From assembly GCA_964471565.1 (NCBI GenBank), contig CAYYFK010000007.1:1-28270 (forward strand): a DNA stretch of 28,270 bases, in the 5' to 3' direction. The translations under genes were made by a program, and so were the position numbers. The notes below the pieces were generated by a model that searched no databases, was not told the origin of the DNA, and was given only the letters and a program-made list of their open reading frames with translations. This document shows, piece by piece, positions 1 to 7,903 of the stretch. The number at the start of each line of letters is the position of its first letter. Position 1 is the first letter of the stretch. Source of the DNA: JABIBT01 sp964471565. Lineage in GTDB: Archaea > Nanobdellota > Nanobdellia > SCGC-AAA011-G17 > PNOQ01.

Positions 1-1
1 T

Positions 2-316
2 AAGAGAATTAATTTAATTATCTTGGTTGCTCACGCAACCTTTCTGGACAGACCCGGAGGCGAAGTAATTGATAGACAAATTGGAGACCAAGAAATTTAA
101 ATAGATGTTTTGACCTTGGATATAAATATAGATTTGTATGGATATTCTGTTGATTGTGAGAATTTTCCTTCTTGGTTGTCTGTTTTAATAGATAATAAAG
201 GGAATGAGACAGTGGTTGGTTTTATTACAAAAATAAACTTTGAAGATGGGTTTTAGATTATTAGAACAAATTCTGTATTACGATCTCATCAACAAGGAAG
301 AGTTTATTTTACAGAT
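2..316 (+). pseudogene. Interrupted 5' part of the LamG/glycoside-hydrolase-like gene
   Basis: Reading in the same frame as the following gene, this stretch is open except for TAA at 98-100 and TAG at 254-256. The segments between the stops read like ordinary protein, for example a 51-codon run (101-253) with alternating hydrophobic beta-strand-like residues (DINIDLYGYSV, WLSVLID). No TATA box or ribosome-binding site is seen close to the TTG at 317, so the real start probably lies upstream, possibly outside the window. The best reading is a gene whose front has decayed by two nonsense changes, or two sequence errors. A competing 30-codon ORF in another frame (246-338) is the main reason for caution. 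Confidence 0.45.
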
Positions 317-2845
317 TTGGAATGTAGTAAAGAAATAGTGTGGATAGAAGTTACTCCCATTATTGTTAGTAGTGGTGAAGAAGTTGTTGCTTATTGGGCA
401 TCTGATCAATTAGATGCTGACGTTGAAATTGATGATCCTGTTGGAATAGAAAAAAGTTGTGTTTATGGTGGAGAAGAAGGCTCCGAGGATATTTATTTAT
501 TTGGCGCATATGAAGACAAAATTATTAGTGGTTATTTGGATGAAGACAGTCCTTATTCTTTGTATGTCGATGGAGAAATGGTTCAAAGTGGGGGCTCTGA
601 ACAATTATTTTTAGCTCATTTTGATGAATCTATGGAATCTACCGATGGAGACGTACCAACCGATTATTCTATAGAATATCTTGATGGAAAATTTGATGGG
701 GGTCTTGGTGGATGGGTTGAATATGATTCCTCAGGTAACTTTGACTTAGAAGAAGGTACTATGGAGATGTGGTTGACTCAAAGGATGGATGATACTGGAG
801 ACCATGTTTTTTTTGAATATACAGATAGTCAGAATCTTATGGAACTTAAATTTAAACCTGGAATAGATGGGTTCCAATTTAAACATAAAGACTATAGTGG
901 TGAACCTGAAGAGGTTGATGCATTTAACCTAAATATATATGAGTTAGATTATAATGTCCCGTATCATGTTGTTTTGAGTTGGTCTACTGAGAGGAACTTT
1001 TCATATTTTTATATAAATGGGCAGAAGAAAATTTCTGGGGCATATGATATTACTGGAGCAGGAAGTGGTGGAAAGATAAAGGTAGGACATAGATCTGTTT
1101 CCATCGTGGATGAGTTTAGAATTTATTCTAGGATGTTGAAAGAGAGCGAAGTGGAGTATATCTATATGAGAAATAGACCTTTGCAAAATAATGAGATTTA
1201 TTATTCTGGAGAGATTTCTAATGGGGACGAAATTAAATTAGAATCGGCGGGAGATAATTTTCTAATAGGGTATGCAAGTCCAAAGAAGATTAGTTCTTTG
1301 TCTCCTGAGTTTCACGTTGTTGCAAATACTGATTCTTTGGATGTTAGTTTTGAAACCCCTTCTCCAATGGTTGGATGCAGATATGATTATTCTCCAAAAG
1401 ATTACCTTGATTTAGTTTATTCTGCAAATCAAATTTCTGATACTTCATATAGTTTTGATATGCCTGTTGGAAGCTTGGTAGATAGCGTTAATTTCTATAT
1501 CAAATGTGAAGATATTTGCAAAGACGACTATTCTTTTTATAGAAGAGTAAGGGTTCTTCCAGAGTTTGATAATAATCAACCTAAATTATTGAATCAATTC
1601 TGGAACGGACATATAGAAGAAGAACATGTTGAGTATCTAGCTAAGTATGATGTTTTGAGTATTAGTCCTGGAAATTTAAGATATGTTGAGCGTTTAAGAC
1701 AAATAAGAGAATTAAATCCAAATATTGTGATTTATGTTTATGATACCTTATGGGATGTTTCTGGGAAAGAGACAGAAACAAATTATTTTATTTGGAATAA
1801 ACATTACATGATGGAAGATGAATGGAGATTAAAAGATAAAGATGGCAATTATGTTTATAATTTATATTTTTTAAGAAGTGATAATTATAATATAAACGTA
1901 TATGCTTATCCTGAAGTTCATGAGCAGATGGCTCAGTTTGGAGTTGATGCATATCTGAGCAGAGGATATTTTGATGGGATGTTTTATGACAATATAAAAC
2001 ACTCATTCTGGTGGTTGTATGATCGTGATAGTCCTGATTGTGATTATGGTCAACCTGGATCTAATTGTTTCCCTCAACCTTTAGATATGAATGTAGACGG
2101 AATAAATGAAGATCTGGATATTCAATCGGATTTTGATATGGATGAGGAAATATTTAAAATTGGATTAAGAAGAGTTATGGGATTAGTTGATGAAAAGTTA
2201 GGTTCAGATACTTTAGTTATGTTAAACAACGCTGTAGAATTTCATAGTATAAGTAATGGAAAAGAATGGGAAGAGAAATTGAGGGAGAGTTCCTTTATCT
2301 ACCATACTGCAGATCCAGAAAATCCTGATTGTTTCCCTTACTGGCAAGAACATGCAAGAGAACCAAAAATAAATATGAATATGGTCAGAATATCAGATTG
2401 GGAGGATTGGGAACATGCTCGATATGGATTAGCAACAAGTTTGATGTTTGATATGTATACTTATTTTACTATAAGTGATGACAGGAGGAATACATTCTGG
2501 ATGGATGAGTATGCAGTTGATTTGCAGACTGGTATTCCGGAAAGGACTTTGGAAGCTAAAGGTTATTTAGGCGAACCATTGGGCCCTATGGAAAGGGTCG
2601 ATACCGATGGAGAAGTACTTATGAGGAAGTTTGAGAATGAAATTGTTATTGTTAGCAACTCTGTTAGTTACTATGATGTTAATCTTGGCAAATCTTATAG
2701 GTTGATTGATGGGGTACAGGACCCTGGAAAAAATACTGGAGCATTGGTAGAGCAGGTAAGATTATATAGGACTGATGGAAGAGTTCTTCTATTGCCTCTT
2801 TGTGATGGAGGAGATGGTCCAAATGGGGATGGAGACTGTATCTAA
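317..2845 (+). CDS. LamG-domain, glycoside-hydrolase-like (GHL15-type) surface protein
   Basis: This 842-residue open frame begins at a TTG, but the natural start is doubtful because the frame continues upstream across two stop codons. Residues about 97-288 resemble a LamG/concanavalin-like jelly roll: LFLAHFDES at the front, EGTMEMWL, YFYINGQK and VDEFRIYSRML in the family order. From about residue 415 a second domain looks like the putative glycoside hydrolase family GHL15, a TIM-barrel group, with IVIYVYDTLW and GYFDGMFYDN (550-559), where D553 and D558 are acidic candidates for the active site. The likely role is binding and perhaps cleaving extracellular or cell-surface polysaccharide. 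No signal peptide is visible, as expected if the front is lost. The C-terminus is short and Asp/Gly-rich. It converges on ileS and shares 4 nt with it. Domain calls are by eye; the enzymatic activity is inferred. Confidence 0.7.
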   Translation: MECSKEIVWIEVTPIIVSSGEEVVAYWASDQLDADVEIDDPVGIEKSCVYGGEEGSEDIYLFGAYEDKIISGYLDEDSPYSLYVDGEMVQSGGSEQLFLAHFDESMESTDGDVPTDYSIEYLDGKFDGGLGGWVEYDSSGNFDLEEGTMEMWLTQRMDDTGDHVFFEYTDSQNLMELKFKPGIDGFQFKHKDYSGEPEEVDAFNLNIYELDYNVPYHVVLSWSTERNFSYFYINGQKKISGAYDITGAGSGGKIKVGHRSVSIVDEFRIYSRMLKESEVEYIYMRNRPLQNNEIYYSGEISNGDEIKLESAGDNFLIGYASPKKISSLSPEFHVVANTDSLDVSFETPSPMVGCRYDYSPKDYLDLVYSANQISDTSYSFDMPVGSLVDSVNFYIKCEDICKDDYSFYRRVRVLPEFDNNQPKLLNQFWNGHIEEEHVEYLAKYDVLSISPGNLRYVERLRQIRELNPNIVIYVYDTLWDVSGKETETNYFIWNKHYMMEDEWRLKDKDGNYVYNLYFLRSDNYNINVYAYPEVHEQMAQFGVDAYLSRGYFDGMFYDNIKHSFWWLYDRDSPDCDYGQPGSNCFPQPLDMNVDGINEDLDIQSDFDMDEEIFKIGLRRVMGLVDEKLGSDTLVMLNNAVEFHSISNGKEWEEKLRESSFIYHTADPENPDCFPYWQEHAREPKINMNMVRISDWEDWEHARYGLATSLMFDMYTYFTISDDRRNTFWMDEYAVDLQTGIPERTLEAKGYLGEPLGPMERVDTDGEVLMRKFENEIVIVSNSVSYYDVNLGKSYRLIDGVQDPGKNTGALVEQVRLYRTDGRVLLLPLCDGGDGPNGDGDCI

Positions 2846-5800
2846 ATTTTAACAAAAGAAATCTTAAACTTGTGTCCTTTTACTTCAAACTCATCTTTGT
2901 TTTCATAAGACATATCCTTGAGTTCTAATAATGATGCTCCAACCTTTTCTTTTATGAATGTTTTAAACTCTTCAATATTATATTTTGATGATATTGATAA
3001 ATTAATCAAATCTTTTTTCTTTAATCCTTTTTCTTTTCTTAAATCCTGTACTCTCCTTATGACCTCTCTAGTAAATCCTTCTTTTTCTAATTCCTCTGTT
3101 ACTTCTGTGCTTAGTATTACTTTTCCTAATTTGAATTCTGAGAAAGTTAAATTGTCTGGCATGATCTCTTCTACAAAAATATGTTCTCTTGTTAGTTTGA
3201 ATTTGTCTATGGATATTTCTCCTTTTTCGTAGATTTCATTTAATAATTTAGAATCTAACTTTTCATTTATTAGGGGAGCATCTCTTTTGAAATCTTTTCC
3301 TATTTCTGATTTATTCGGGGAAAGATTTATTTCTTCAAACTTATATGACGTATCTGAGGAGATCTCTTTTACATTTAGTTTTGATTTTAATAGCTCTTTG
3401 AAATTATTTAGTGTTTGTTTTACTTCTTCTTTTGATGAAATTATTTTTAGTTCTTTAAGTGGCCATCTAACTCCTTTCTTTGCTTTTTCTCTAGCTGCCA
3501 ATCCCGCTTTTGTTATGTCTTTTACTATGGAAAGTTGTTTTTCTAAATCTTCATTTATATATTTTGAATTATAATCTGGCCATTCCTCTAATGAAACGGA
3601 TTCTTGCTCTAAGTTAAATGGTATTTTTAGATTTTGATATACTTTTTCTGATATAAATGGTGAGACTGTTGAAAGCATCTTTGTTGTTTCTAATAGCACT
3701 TTGTAAATTGTACTTAATACTAGCTTTGGTTTTTCATGAATTTTTTCTCTTGTTGATTGTATGTACTCTCTGGAAAGAGAAAGTATCAGTTTTTCTAATT
3801 CTTTTGAAACTTTATCTATGTTATAAAACTCATATAACTCGGTTACATTTTTAATTGTTTTATTTAATTTTGATAGAATATATTTCTCTTCTAATTCTTG
3901 TTCTTCTGGAAGTTCTGTTGGATCTATCTTTAATGAAGAAGAATAATTCAATAGGTATTCATGCATATTCCAAAATATTGTTAGTACTTTAAATTTATTT
4001 TTTAATTCATCCCATGCAAAATTCACATCTTGACCTGCATTGGTTTGGAACATATAAAATCTAAAGGCATCTGATCCTGATTTTTCCACTACTTCTTTTG
4101 GAGAGATAACATTTCCTAGTGATTTTGACATTTTTACTCCATCAATATCATTTATCATTCCGTGCGAATATACATTTTTGAATGGGGCCTCATCGAATGC
4201 TAAAACATTGGCTACCATTAGTAGATTAAACCATCCTCTAACTTGATCTCTTCCTTCAAGAATAAAATCTGGAGGGAAATATTTTTCAAAGAACTCTTTC
4301 TTTTTAGGATAATATAAACACGCCCATGGCCCAACTCCTGCTTCGATCCAAACGTCAAGTATATCTGGTAGTCTTTCCATTTGATTTCCACAGCTACACC
4401 TTATCTTAATCTTGTCTATCCATGGCCTGTGAAGGTTTTCTGGCTCTTCTCCCGACTCTTTTACTAGCTCTTCCTTAGATCCAATAACTTTTTTGTTTTT
4501 ACATTTATCACATTTCCAAATTGGAATCGGGATTCCCCAATATCTTTGTCTGGTTATTGAATTATCCCTTAGGTCTCTCAACCATTCAGAATAAGAATTA
4601 TTAATTGAGTCTGGAACCCAGTGGGCTTTTTTATTAAACTCAATCATTTTTTCTTTTAAATCTTCAACTTTGAAAAACCATTGCTTTGTTGTTTTAAATA
4701 TGACTGGGGTGGAGCATCTTTCGTGATGGGCATAATCGTGCTCTACATCCATAGTTCCAATTAGCACTCCATCTTCTTCTAATTTTTTAGTAAATTTATT
4801 ATCATCTATTTTTGCTTTTAATCCTGAGAAATATCCCATTCCGTCTGGGAAAACTCCTTTTTCATTAATATTATTATATGGGGGAATCTTGTTTTCATAT
4901 CCTACTTCATAGTCTTCTGGTCCACACCCTGGAGCACAGTGCACTAATCCGGTTCCAGCTTCTAAATTAACATATTCTTTTGAAAGAATAACTGTATGGA
5001 CTTTTGGATGTTTTAGTTTTAATTTGGTGTATTCTGGAATTTCTTTTGCCCATGGGTGTTCGTATTCCATTCCCTTTAATTCTGAACCTTTGAATTCTTC
5101 TAATATTATGTAATCTTTTCCTAATCTTTCCATTACACTTTCAACCAAATCTCTAGCAATAATCCATGTTTCTTTTCCTACTTGAACTTCTGCGTAATCC
5201 AAATCTGGATTTACCATTACTGCAAGATTGAATGCTATTGTCCAAGGGGTTGTTGTCCAAATTATTATATGTTTATCTTGGTTTCTTACTTTGAATTTTA
5301 CAAAAATAGATTTGTCAGTTAAAACTTTATAGTCGCATTCATGCTTTGCCAATGCAGTTTCACATTCTGCACACCAAGACATAGTTTTTTCTCCTTCGTA
5401 TAATCTATTTTTTTTATCTGCTTGTTTTATTAAGAACCAGGTTGAATTTATCCAATCTTCTGAGATTGGTAAATATGCATCTTCATAATCTAACCAAACC
5501 CCCAAATTAAATAAATCTTCACTCATATGATCTGCGTGATTTTTTGAAAATTCCATACACTCCTTAATAAATTTGTCTACTCCGTATTTTTCAATATCTT
5601 CTTTTGAGTTTAAACCTAACTTTTTTTGAACTTTTGAGGATGTTGGAATTCCGTGCATATCATAGCCTGCCCTATCCCAAACATCAAAATTTCTCATTCT
5701 TTTGAATCTTAGAACTGCATCTTTTAATGAATTATTCCAAGCCTGACCAATATGTATTCTTCCTGAAGTATATGGGGGTCCTTGTAGGAAATAAAAGGGT

Positions 5801-5895
5801 TTTTTTCCTTTATTTTTGTCTTTATTTTTTTGGTAGATGTTGTTTTTCTTCCAAAATTCTATTATTTCCTGCTCTATTTCTTTGTGGTTATACAT
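2842..5895 (-). CDS. ileS: Isoleucyl-tRNA synthetase
   Basis: This class I aminoacyl-tRNA synthetase charges tRNA-Ile in the cytoplasm. At 1017 residues it is of normal full length. The ATP-binding HIGH-type motif is GRIHIG at 45-50 (HIGQ rather than HIGH), and the KMSKS loop is exact at 587-591 (GVKMSKSLGN). The editing (CP1) insertion spans roughly 170-400 and includes TTTPWT at 213-218. A zinc site is suggested by C461, C464, C499 and C501. The C-terminal third carries the helical anticodon-binding domain and a charged tail. The ATG is supported by a TATA box 24-33 nt upstream, which predicts a leaderless mRNA. The gene stands alone and converges with the surface-protein gene, overlapping it by 4 nt. 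Confidence 0.97.
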   Translation of the reverse strand: MYNHKEIEQEIIEFWKKNNIYQKNKDKNKGKKPFYFLQGPPYTSGRIHIGQAWNNSLKDAVLRFKRMRNFDVWDRAGYDMHGIPTSSKVQKKLGLNSKEDIEKYGVDKFIKECMEFSKNHADHMSEDLFNLGVWLDYEDAYLPISEDWINSTWFLIKQADKKNRLYEGEKTMSWCAECETALAKHECDYKVLTDKSIFVKFKVRNQDKHIIIWTTTPWTIAFNLAVMVNPDLDYAEVQVGKETWIIARDLVESVMERLGKDYIILEEFKGSELKGMEYEHPWAKEIPEYTKLKLKHPKVHTVILSKEYVNLEAGTGLVHCAPGCGPEDYEVGYENKIPPYNNINEKGVFPDGMGYFSGLKAKIDDNKFTKKLEEDGVLIGTMDVEHDYAHHERCSTPVIFKTTKQWFFKVEDLKEKMIEFNKKAHWVPDSINNSYSEWLRDLRDNSITRQRYWGIPIPIWKCDKCKNKKVIGSKEELVKESGEEPENLHRPWIDKIKIRCSCGNQMERLPDILDVWIEAGVGPWACLYYPKKKEFFEKYFPPDFILEGRDQVRGWFNLLMVANVLAFDEAPFKNVYSHGMINDIDGVKMSKSLGNVISPKEVVEKSGSDAFRFYMFQTNAGQDVNFAWDELKNKFKVLTIFWNMHEYLLNYSSSLKIDPTELPEEQELEEKYILSKLNKTIKNVTELYEFYNIDKVSKELEKLILSLSREYIQSTREKIHEKPKLVLSTIYKVLLETTKMLSTVSPFISEKVYQNLKIPFNLEQESVSLEEWPDYNSKYINEDLEKQLSIVKDITKAGLAAREKAKKGVRWPLKELKIISSKEEVKQTLNNFKELLKSKLNVKEISSDTSYKFEEINLSPNKSEIGKDFKRDAPLINEKLDSKLLNEIYEKGEISIDKFKLTREHIFVEEIMPDNLTFSEFKLGKVILSTEVTEELEKEGFTREVIRRVQDLRKEKGLKKKDLINLSISSKYNIEEFKTFIKEKVGASLLELKDMSYENKDEFEVKGHKFKISFVKI

Positions 5896-5918
5896 TGTTC
5901 TTTTGGTTTTAATTTTTG

Positions 5919-5928
5919 TTTATATATG
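5919..5928 (-). promoter_or_regulatory. TATA box of ileS
   Basis: On the minus strand the sequence reads CATATATAAA, 24-33 nt before the ileS ATG. This spacing places the transcription start at or next to the start codon, so the message is probably leaderless. Confidence 0.6.
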
Positions 5929-6030
5929 TTTTCATTGAACCTCCGTAAATTTTAGAGGTAGCTCTAGATAATAATAGAAATAATCTTGATTATTGAGCTT
6001 CTCATTGATTTTGGAGAAGGTTTTGTTTAT

Positions 6031-6408
6031 TTAAATGTTTTTAAATCCGTTTCGTTGTAGAACTTCTTTTAATCTGTAATGTATATTTGGACCGTCCATT
6101 ATTATTTTGTCAAATGGTTCGAGTTGTTCTTCAATTGTTTGGCATCCACTTATCCCTATCAATGTGGCACATGGCTTTATATCCCTTATCATATGCGCAA
6201 GTATATATGGTCTTTTTCCTAATGAAGATTCTCCCAAATCTATAAGAATTAAATCATAATGTTTTGATGTTATTTTTGATAGCATTTCTAGAGGGGTTTT
6301 TGCATGGTATGTAGAAAAGAGGGGGAGTGTTAATTCTTCTTCCCACCTTTCCAGAATAGGCAATCTATCGTTTATTAAGAGGGTTTCAATGGAGGTAGTT
6401 TTAACCAA
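6031..6408 (-). CDS. Stand-alone CheY-like receiver domain protein
   Basis: This 125-residue protein consists only of a divergent receiver (REC) domain. The signature residues are in order: acidic pair N13-D14 after beta 1 (LLINDRL), phospho-acceptor D57 at the end of beta 3 (LILIDLG), S87 at the Thr/Ser switch position (GISG), and K101 (DKIIMDG). No output domain follows, so it would act by protein-protein contact, like CheY or Spo0F. It starts at TTG: an in-frame stop lies only three codons upstream, and a TATA box sits 26-36 nt before the TTG. No histidine kinase is visible in the window. The REC fold call is firm by motif; the partner and process are unknown. Confidence 0.7.
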   Translation of the reverse strand: MVKTTSIETLLINDRLPILERWEEELTLPLFSTYHAKTPLEMLSKITSKHYDLILIDLGESSLGKRPYILAHMIRDIKPCATLIGISGCQTIEEQLEPFDKIIMDGPNIHYRLKEVLQRNGFKNI

Positions 6409-6433
6409 TCTATTCTACTTTCTGGAAAATTTC

Positions 6434-6444
6434 ATTTATATATT
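6434..6444 (-). promoter_or_regulatory. TATA box of receiver gene
   Basis: AATATATAAAT on the minus strand lies 26-36 nt before the TTG start. It supports both the non-ATG start and a leaderless or nearly leaderless transcript. Confidence 0.5.
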
Positions 6445-6603
6445 AAATTAAACAAAAGTAAAGAAGTGAGATTCATAAAAATAAAAAAAAGAAAGAGGGT
6501 AAACGGAGGTTGTTTTTCTATTTTAGTGAAATAGAGGTGTTATTGCTTTAATTTCTTATTTGTGTATGGGTAGTTTCCTTTATAAATGAAATTAAGGTAA
6601 ACT

Positions 6604-6620
6604 ATAGAAGTATCTTCTAT
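6604..6620 (-). repeat. Inverted repeat downstream of methyltransferase-like gene
   Basis: ATAGAAG-TAT-CTTCTAT is a perfect 7-bp stem with a 3-nt loop, 11 nt past the stop of the minus-strand gene ending at 6631. It could be a 3'-end hairpin. The rest of 6409-6630 holds one further weak hairpin (6518-6534) and no gene I can support. Confidence 0.35.
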
Positions 6621-6630
6621 TATAAATTGC

Positions 6631-6996
6631 TTATTTGCTAATGAGCTCACTTAATTTGGATATTCTCTCCATTCCCTCTGCTTCCAAGAATTCATTAAAA
6701 AATACCATATATTCGTTGTTTTCTGGCAATATTTGATATTTTATATTAGTATTACATATCAATGAATCTAATTTATTTTTTCTCGCTAATGTATAGAATG
6801 CATTCTTTAGAGGTTGTTTAATTTCTTTTGGGGGGGTTCTACCCGAGGTTAAATTAGAAATACCAATTATTGTATGACACCCAAAGCCTGAATCATTAAC
6901 TTTTCTGATTGTATCCAGAACAATATTCGCTCTCATTTCCATATCTGAAGCTAGTAGGGGGGTTCCTGGATCAATAAAAATATTTTTTGGGTCAAA
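6631..6996 (-). pseudogene. C-terminal part of pterin-binding methyltransferase-like protein, after an in-frame UGA
   Basis: This is the continuation, in the same frame, of the protein encoded at 6997-7461, after a TGA codon at 6997-6999. It begins FDPKNIFIDPGTPLL, which matches the conserved segment of the pterin-binding (DHPS/MetH/AcsE) barrel where a residue just before the Phe is normally Gly. It then carries TIIGISNLTSG, equivalent to the family's GLSN segment, and a C-terminal helix region. Read through the TGA, the full product would be 276 residues, close to the usual size of AcsE-like methyltransferases. An internal ATG at 6942 exists, but starting there would lose the IDP strand. 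Either the gene is broken, the base is a sequencing error, or the UGA is recoded. Confidence 0.6.
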
Positions 6997-7461
6997 TCAG
7001 TATTTTGTTGCCATATCAAATAGTTTCTCTGCTGTTTGGTAAGATTCTTGAGCTGAGTTTGTGGGGGTTAGTTTTTCTCTCTCATACTTCTCAGAGACTA
7101 ATAATACCGCTCCACATTCATATTTTTCTCCTAATTTTAATACTTTTTCTGCCCTCGCTTGTGTGGCAGAGTTCAATATTGGGATACTCTTAGAATAATC
7201 ATAAACTTCCAAAGCAGCTTCTAATTTATCTGGATCTGGATCATCTATAAATAAAGGGATACTGGTTCTTTCTTGTATTGCTTTGATTATTTTTTTTAGA
7301 GTTTCTGCTTGAAGTGTTCCCACATTAACATATATGTAATCTGCCCCTTGCTCTTCCTGAAGTTCTGCTATTTTACAGATTGATTCTAAGTCTTGTTGAT
7401 TAAAGAATTCTCTGATTGAAGGAATACTATAGTTAATTTTTTCCCCTACTTTTATCACCAT
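6997..7461 (-). CDS. Pterin-binding methyltransferase-like protein (MetH/AcsE type), N-terminal part
   Basis: The 154 residues before the UGA form the first half of a pterin-binding TIM barrel, as in methyltetrahydrofolate:corrinoid methyltransferases and dihydropteroate synthase. Visible landmarks are GEKIN (6-10; family GERIN), YVNVG (44-48), an acidic FIDD strand (71-74) and ILNSA (95-99; family INS). The protein would bind a methylated pterin or folate. No corrinoid-binding partner is visible in the window. The ATG overlaps the last 7 nt of the upstream QueF-like gene, so the two are translationally coupled; GAGG at 7469-7472 is a plausible ribosome-binding site. The frame stays open through 6631 apart from the TGA at 6997-6999. 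The family call is by motif order; the exact substrate is inferred. Confidence 0.65.
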   Translation of the reverse strand: MVIKVGEKINYSIPSIREFFNQQDLESICKIAELQEEQGADYIYVNVGTLQAETLKKIIKAIQERTSIPLFIDDPDPDKLEAALEVYDYSKSIPILNSATQARAEKVLKLGEKYECGAVLLVSEKYEREKLTPTNSAQESYQTAEKLFDMATKY

Positions 7462-7865
7462 AGTCTTTCCTCACATCCCCCGTATTTATCTTCTCCACCC
7501 ATAATCCCCCAATCCGAGCCGAGAGTAAGTCTTGACGTTATTCCACCTCTTGGATTACAATCCATAACTAATCTTAGCCTCATAGGCTCATAAACCTCTT
7601 TTATATGATTATAGACTAAATTTACTGCTCTTTCATAGGAGATAGATACATCTCTAAACTGGAGCAAATAATCTTTTAATGATTTTAATTCAATAATCTT
7701 CTTTCCAGGGTACATTAAAATATATAAAATAGCAAAGTCGGGTTGGTGAGGAATCCCTAAGAATGTAAATTCTGGTTGTTTTATCTTTATTTCATAGGGT
7801 CTTTCTTCTGGGTTAGGTATTGACTTTAACACACTTTTATCTATGGAATCATATTTCTTTGACAT
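7455..7865 (-). CDS. QueF-like T-fold protein lacking the catalytic Cys
   Basis: This 136-residue protein matches the single-domain QueF (7-cyano-7-deazaguanine reductase) pattern: PEFTFL then QPDF (41-44), ELKSLK (59-64), and NPRGG (104-108). QueF normally has Cys in a segment like FTSLCPKTGQPDF. Here the segment is one residue shorter and reads FTFLGIPHQPDF, so the thioimide-forming Cys is absent. The catalytic His of the FHED segment is replaced by Tyr (SYER, Y77-E78), while the Glu is kept. It is therefore unlikely to be an ordinary preQ0 reductase. The gene is directly coupled to a pterin-binding methyltransferase-like gene (7-nt overlap). T-fold enzymes use purine or pterin substrates, so a pterin-related role is possible. 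A weak TATA-like AT tract lies 20-31 nt upstream. Confidence 0.65.
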   Translation of the reverse strand: MSKKYDSIDKSVLKSIPNPEERPYEIKIKQPEFTFLGIPHQPDFAILYILMYPGKKIIELKSLKDYLLQFRDVSISYERAVNLVYNHIKEVYEPMRLRLVMDCNPRGGITSRLTLGSDWGIMGGEDKYGGCEERLW

Positions 7866-7903
7866 TTATGTGGAATGACATAATGTTTTAAAAAAGTTTT
7901 TAT

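Noticed and set aside
25..40. Perfect hairpin GGTTGC-TCAC-GCAACC near the window start, possibly an RNA element
   Set aside because: It lies inside an open protein frame, is short, and nothing around it resembles a tRNA, riboswitch or terminator.
246..338. 30-codon ORF beginning MGFRLLEQILYYDL in a different frame from the surface-protein gene
   Set aside because: It reads well but is short and has no promoter or ribosome-binding site. The neighbouring frame has the longer protein-like continuity, so it is only kept as a caution.
5850..5895. HIGQ instead of HIGH in isoleucyl-tRNA synthetase as a sign of inactivity
   Set aside because: Archaeal IleRS proteins vary at the last position of this motif, and KMSKS, the editing domain and the full length are all intact.
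5938..6511. 9-bp inverted repeat AACCTCCGT (5938-5946) and ACGGAGGTT (6503-6511) flanking the receiver gene
   Set aside because: Too short for a mobile-element end, no target duplication, and no transposase. CCTCC/GGAGG-rich words recur by chance or as ribosome-binding-like sites.
7455..7457. Reassignment of UGA as a sense codon in this organism
   Set aside because: UGA ends the QueF-like gene, the AbrB antitoxin gene and the rfcL gene at sensible positions, so it works as a normal stop here.
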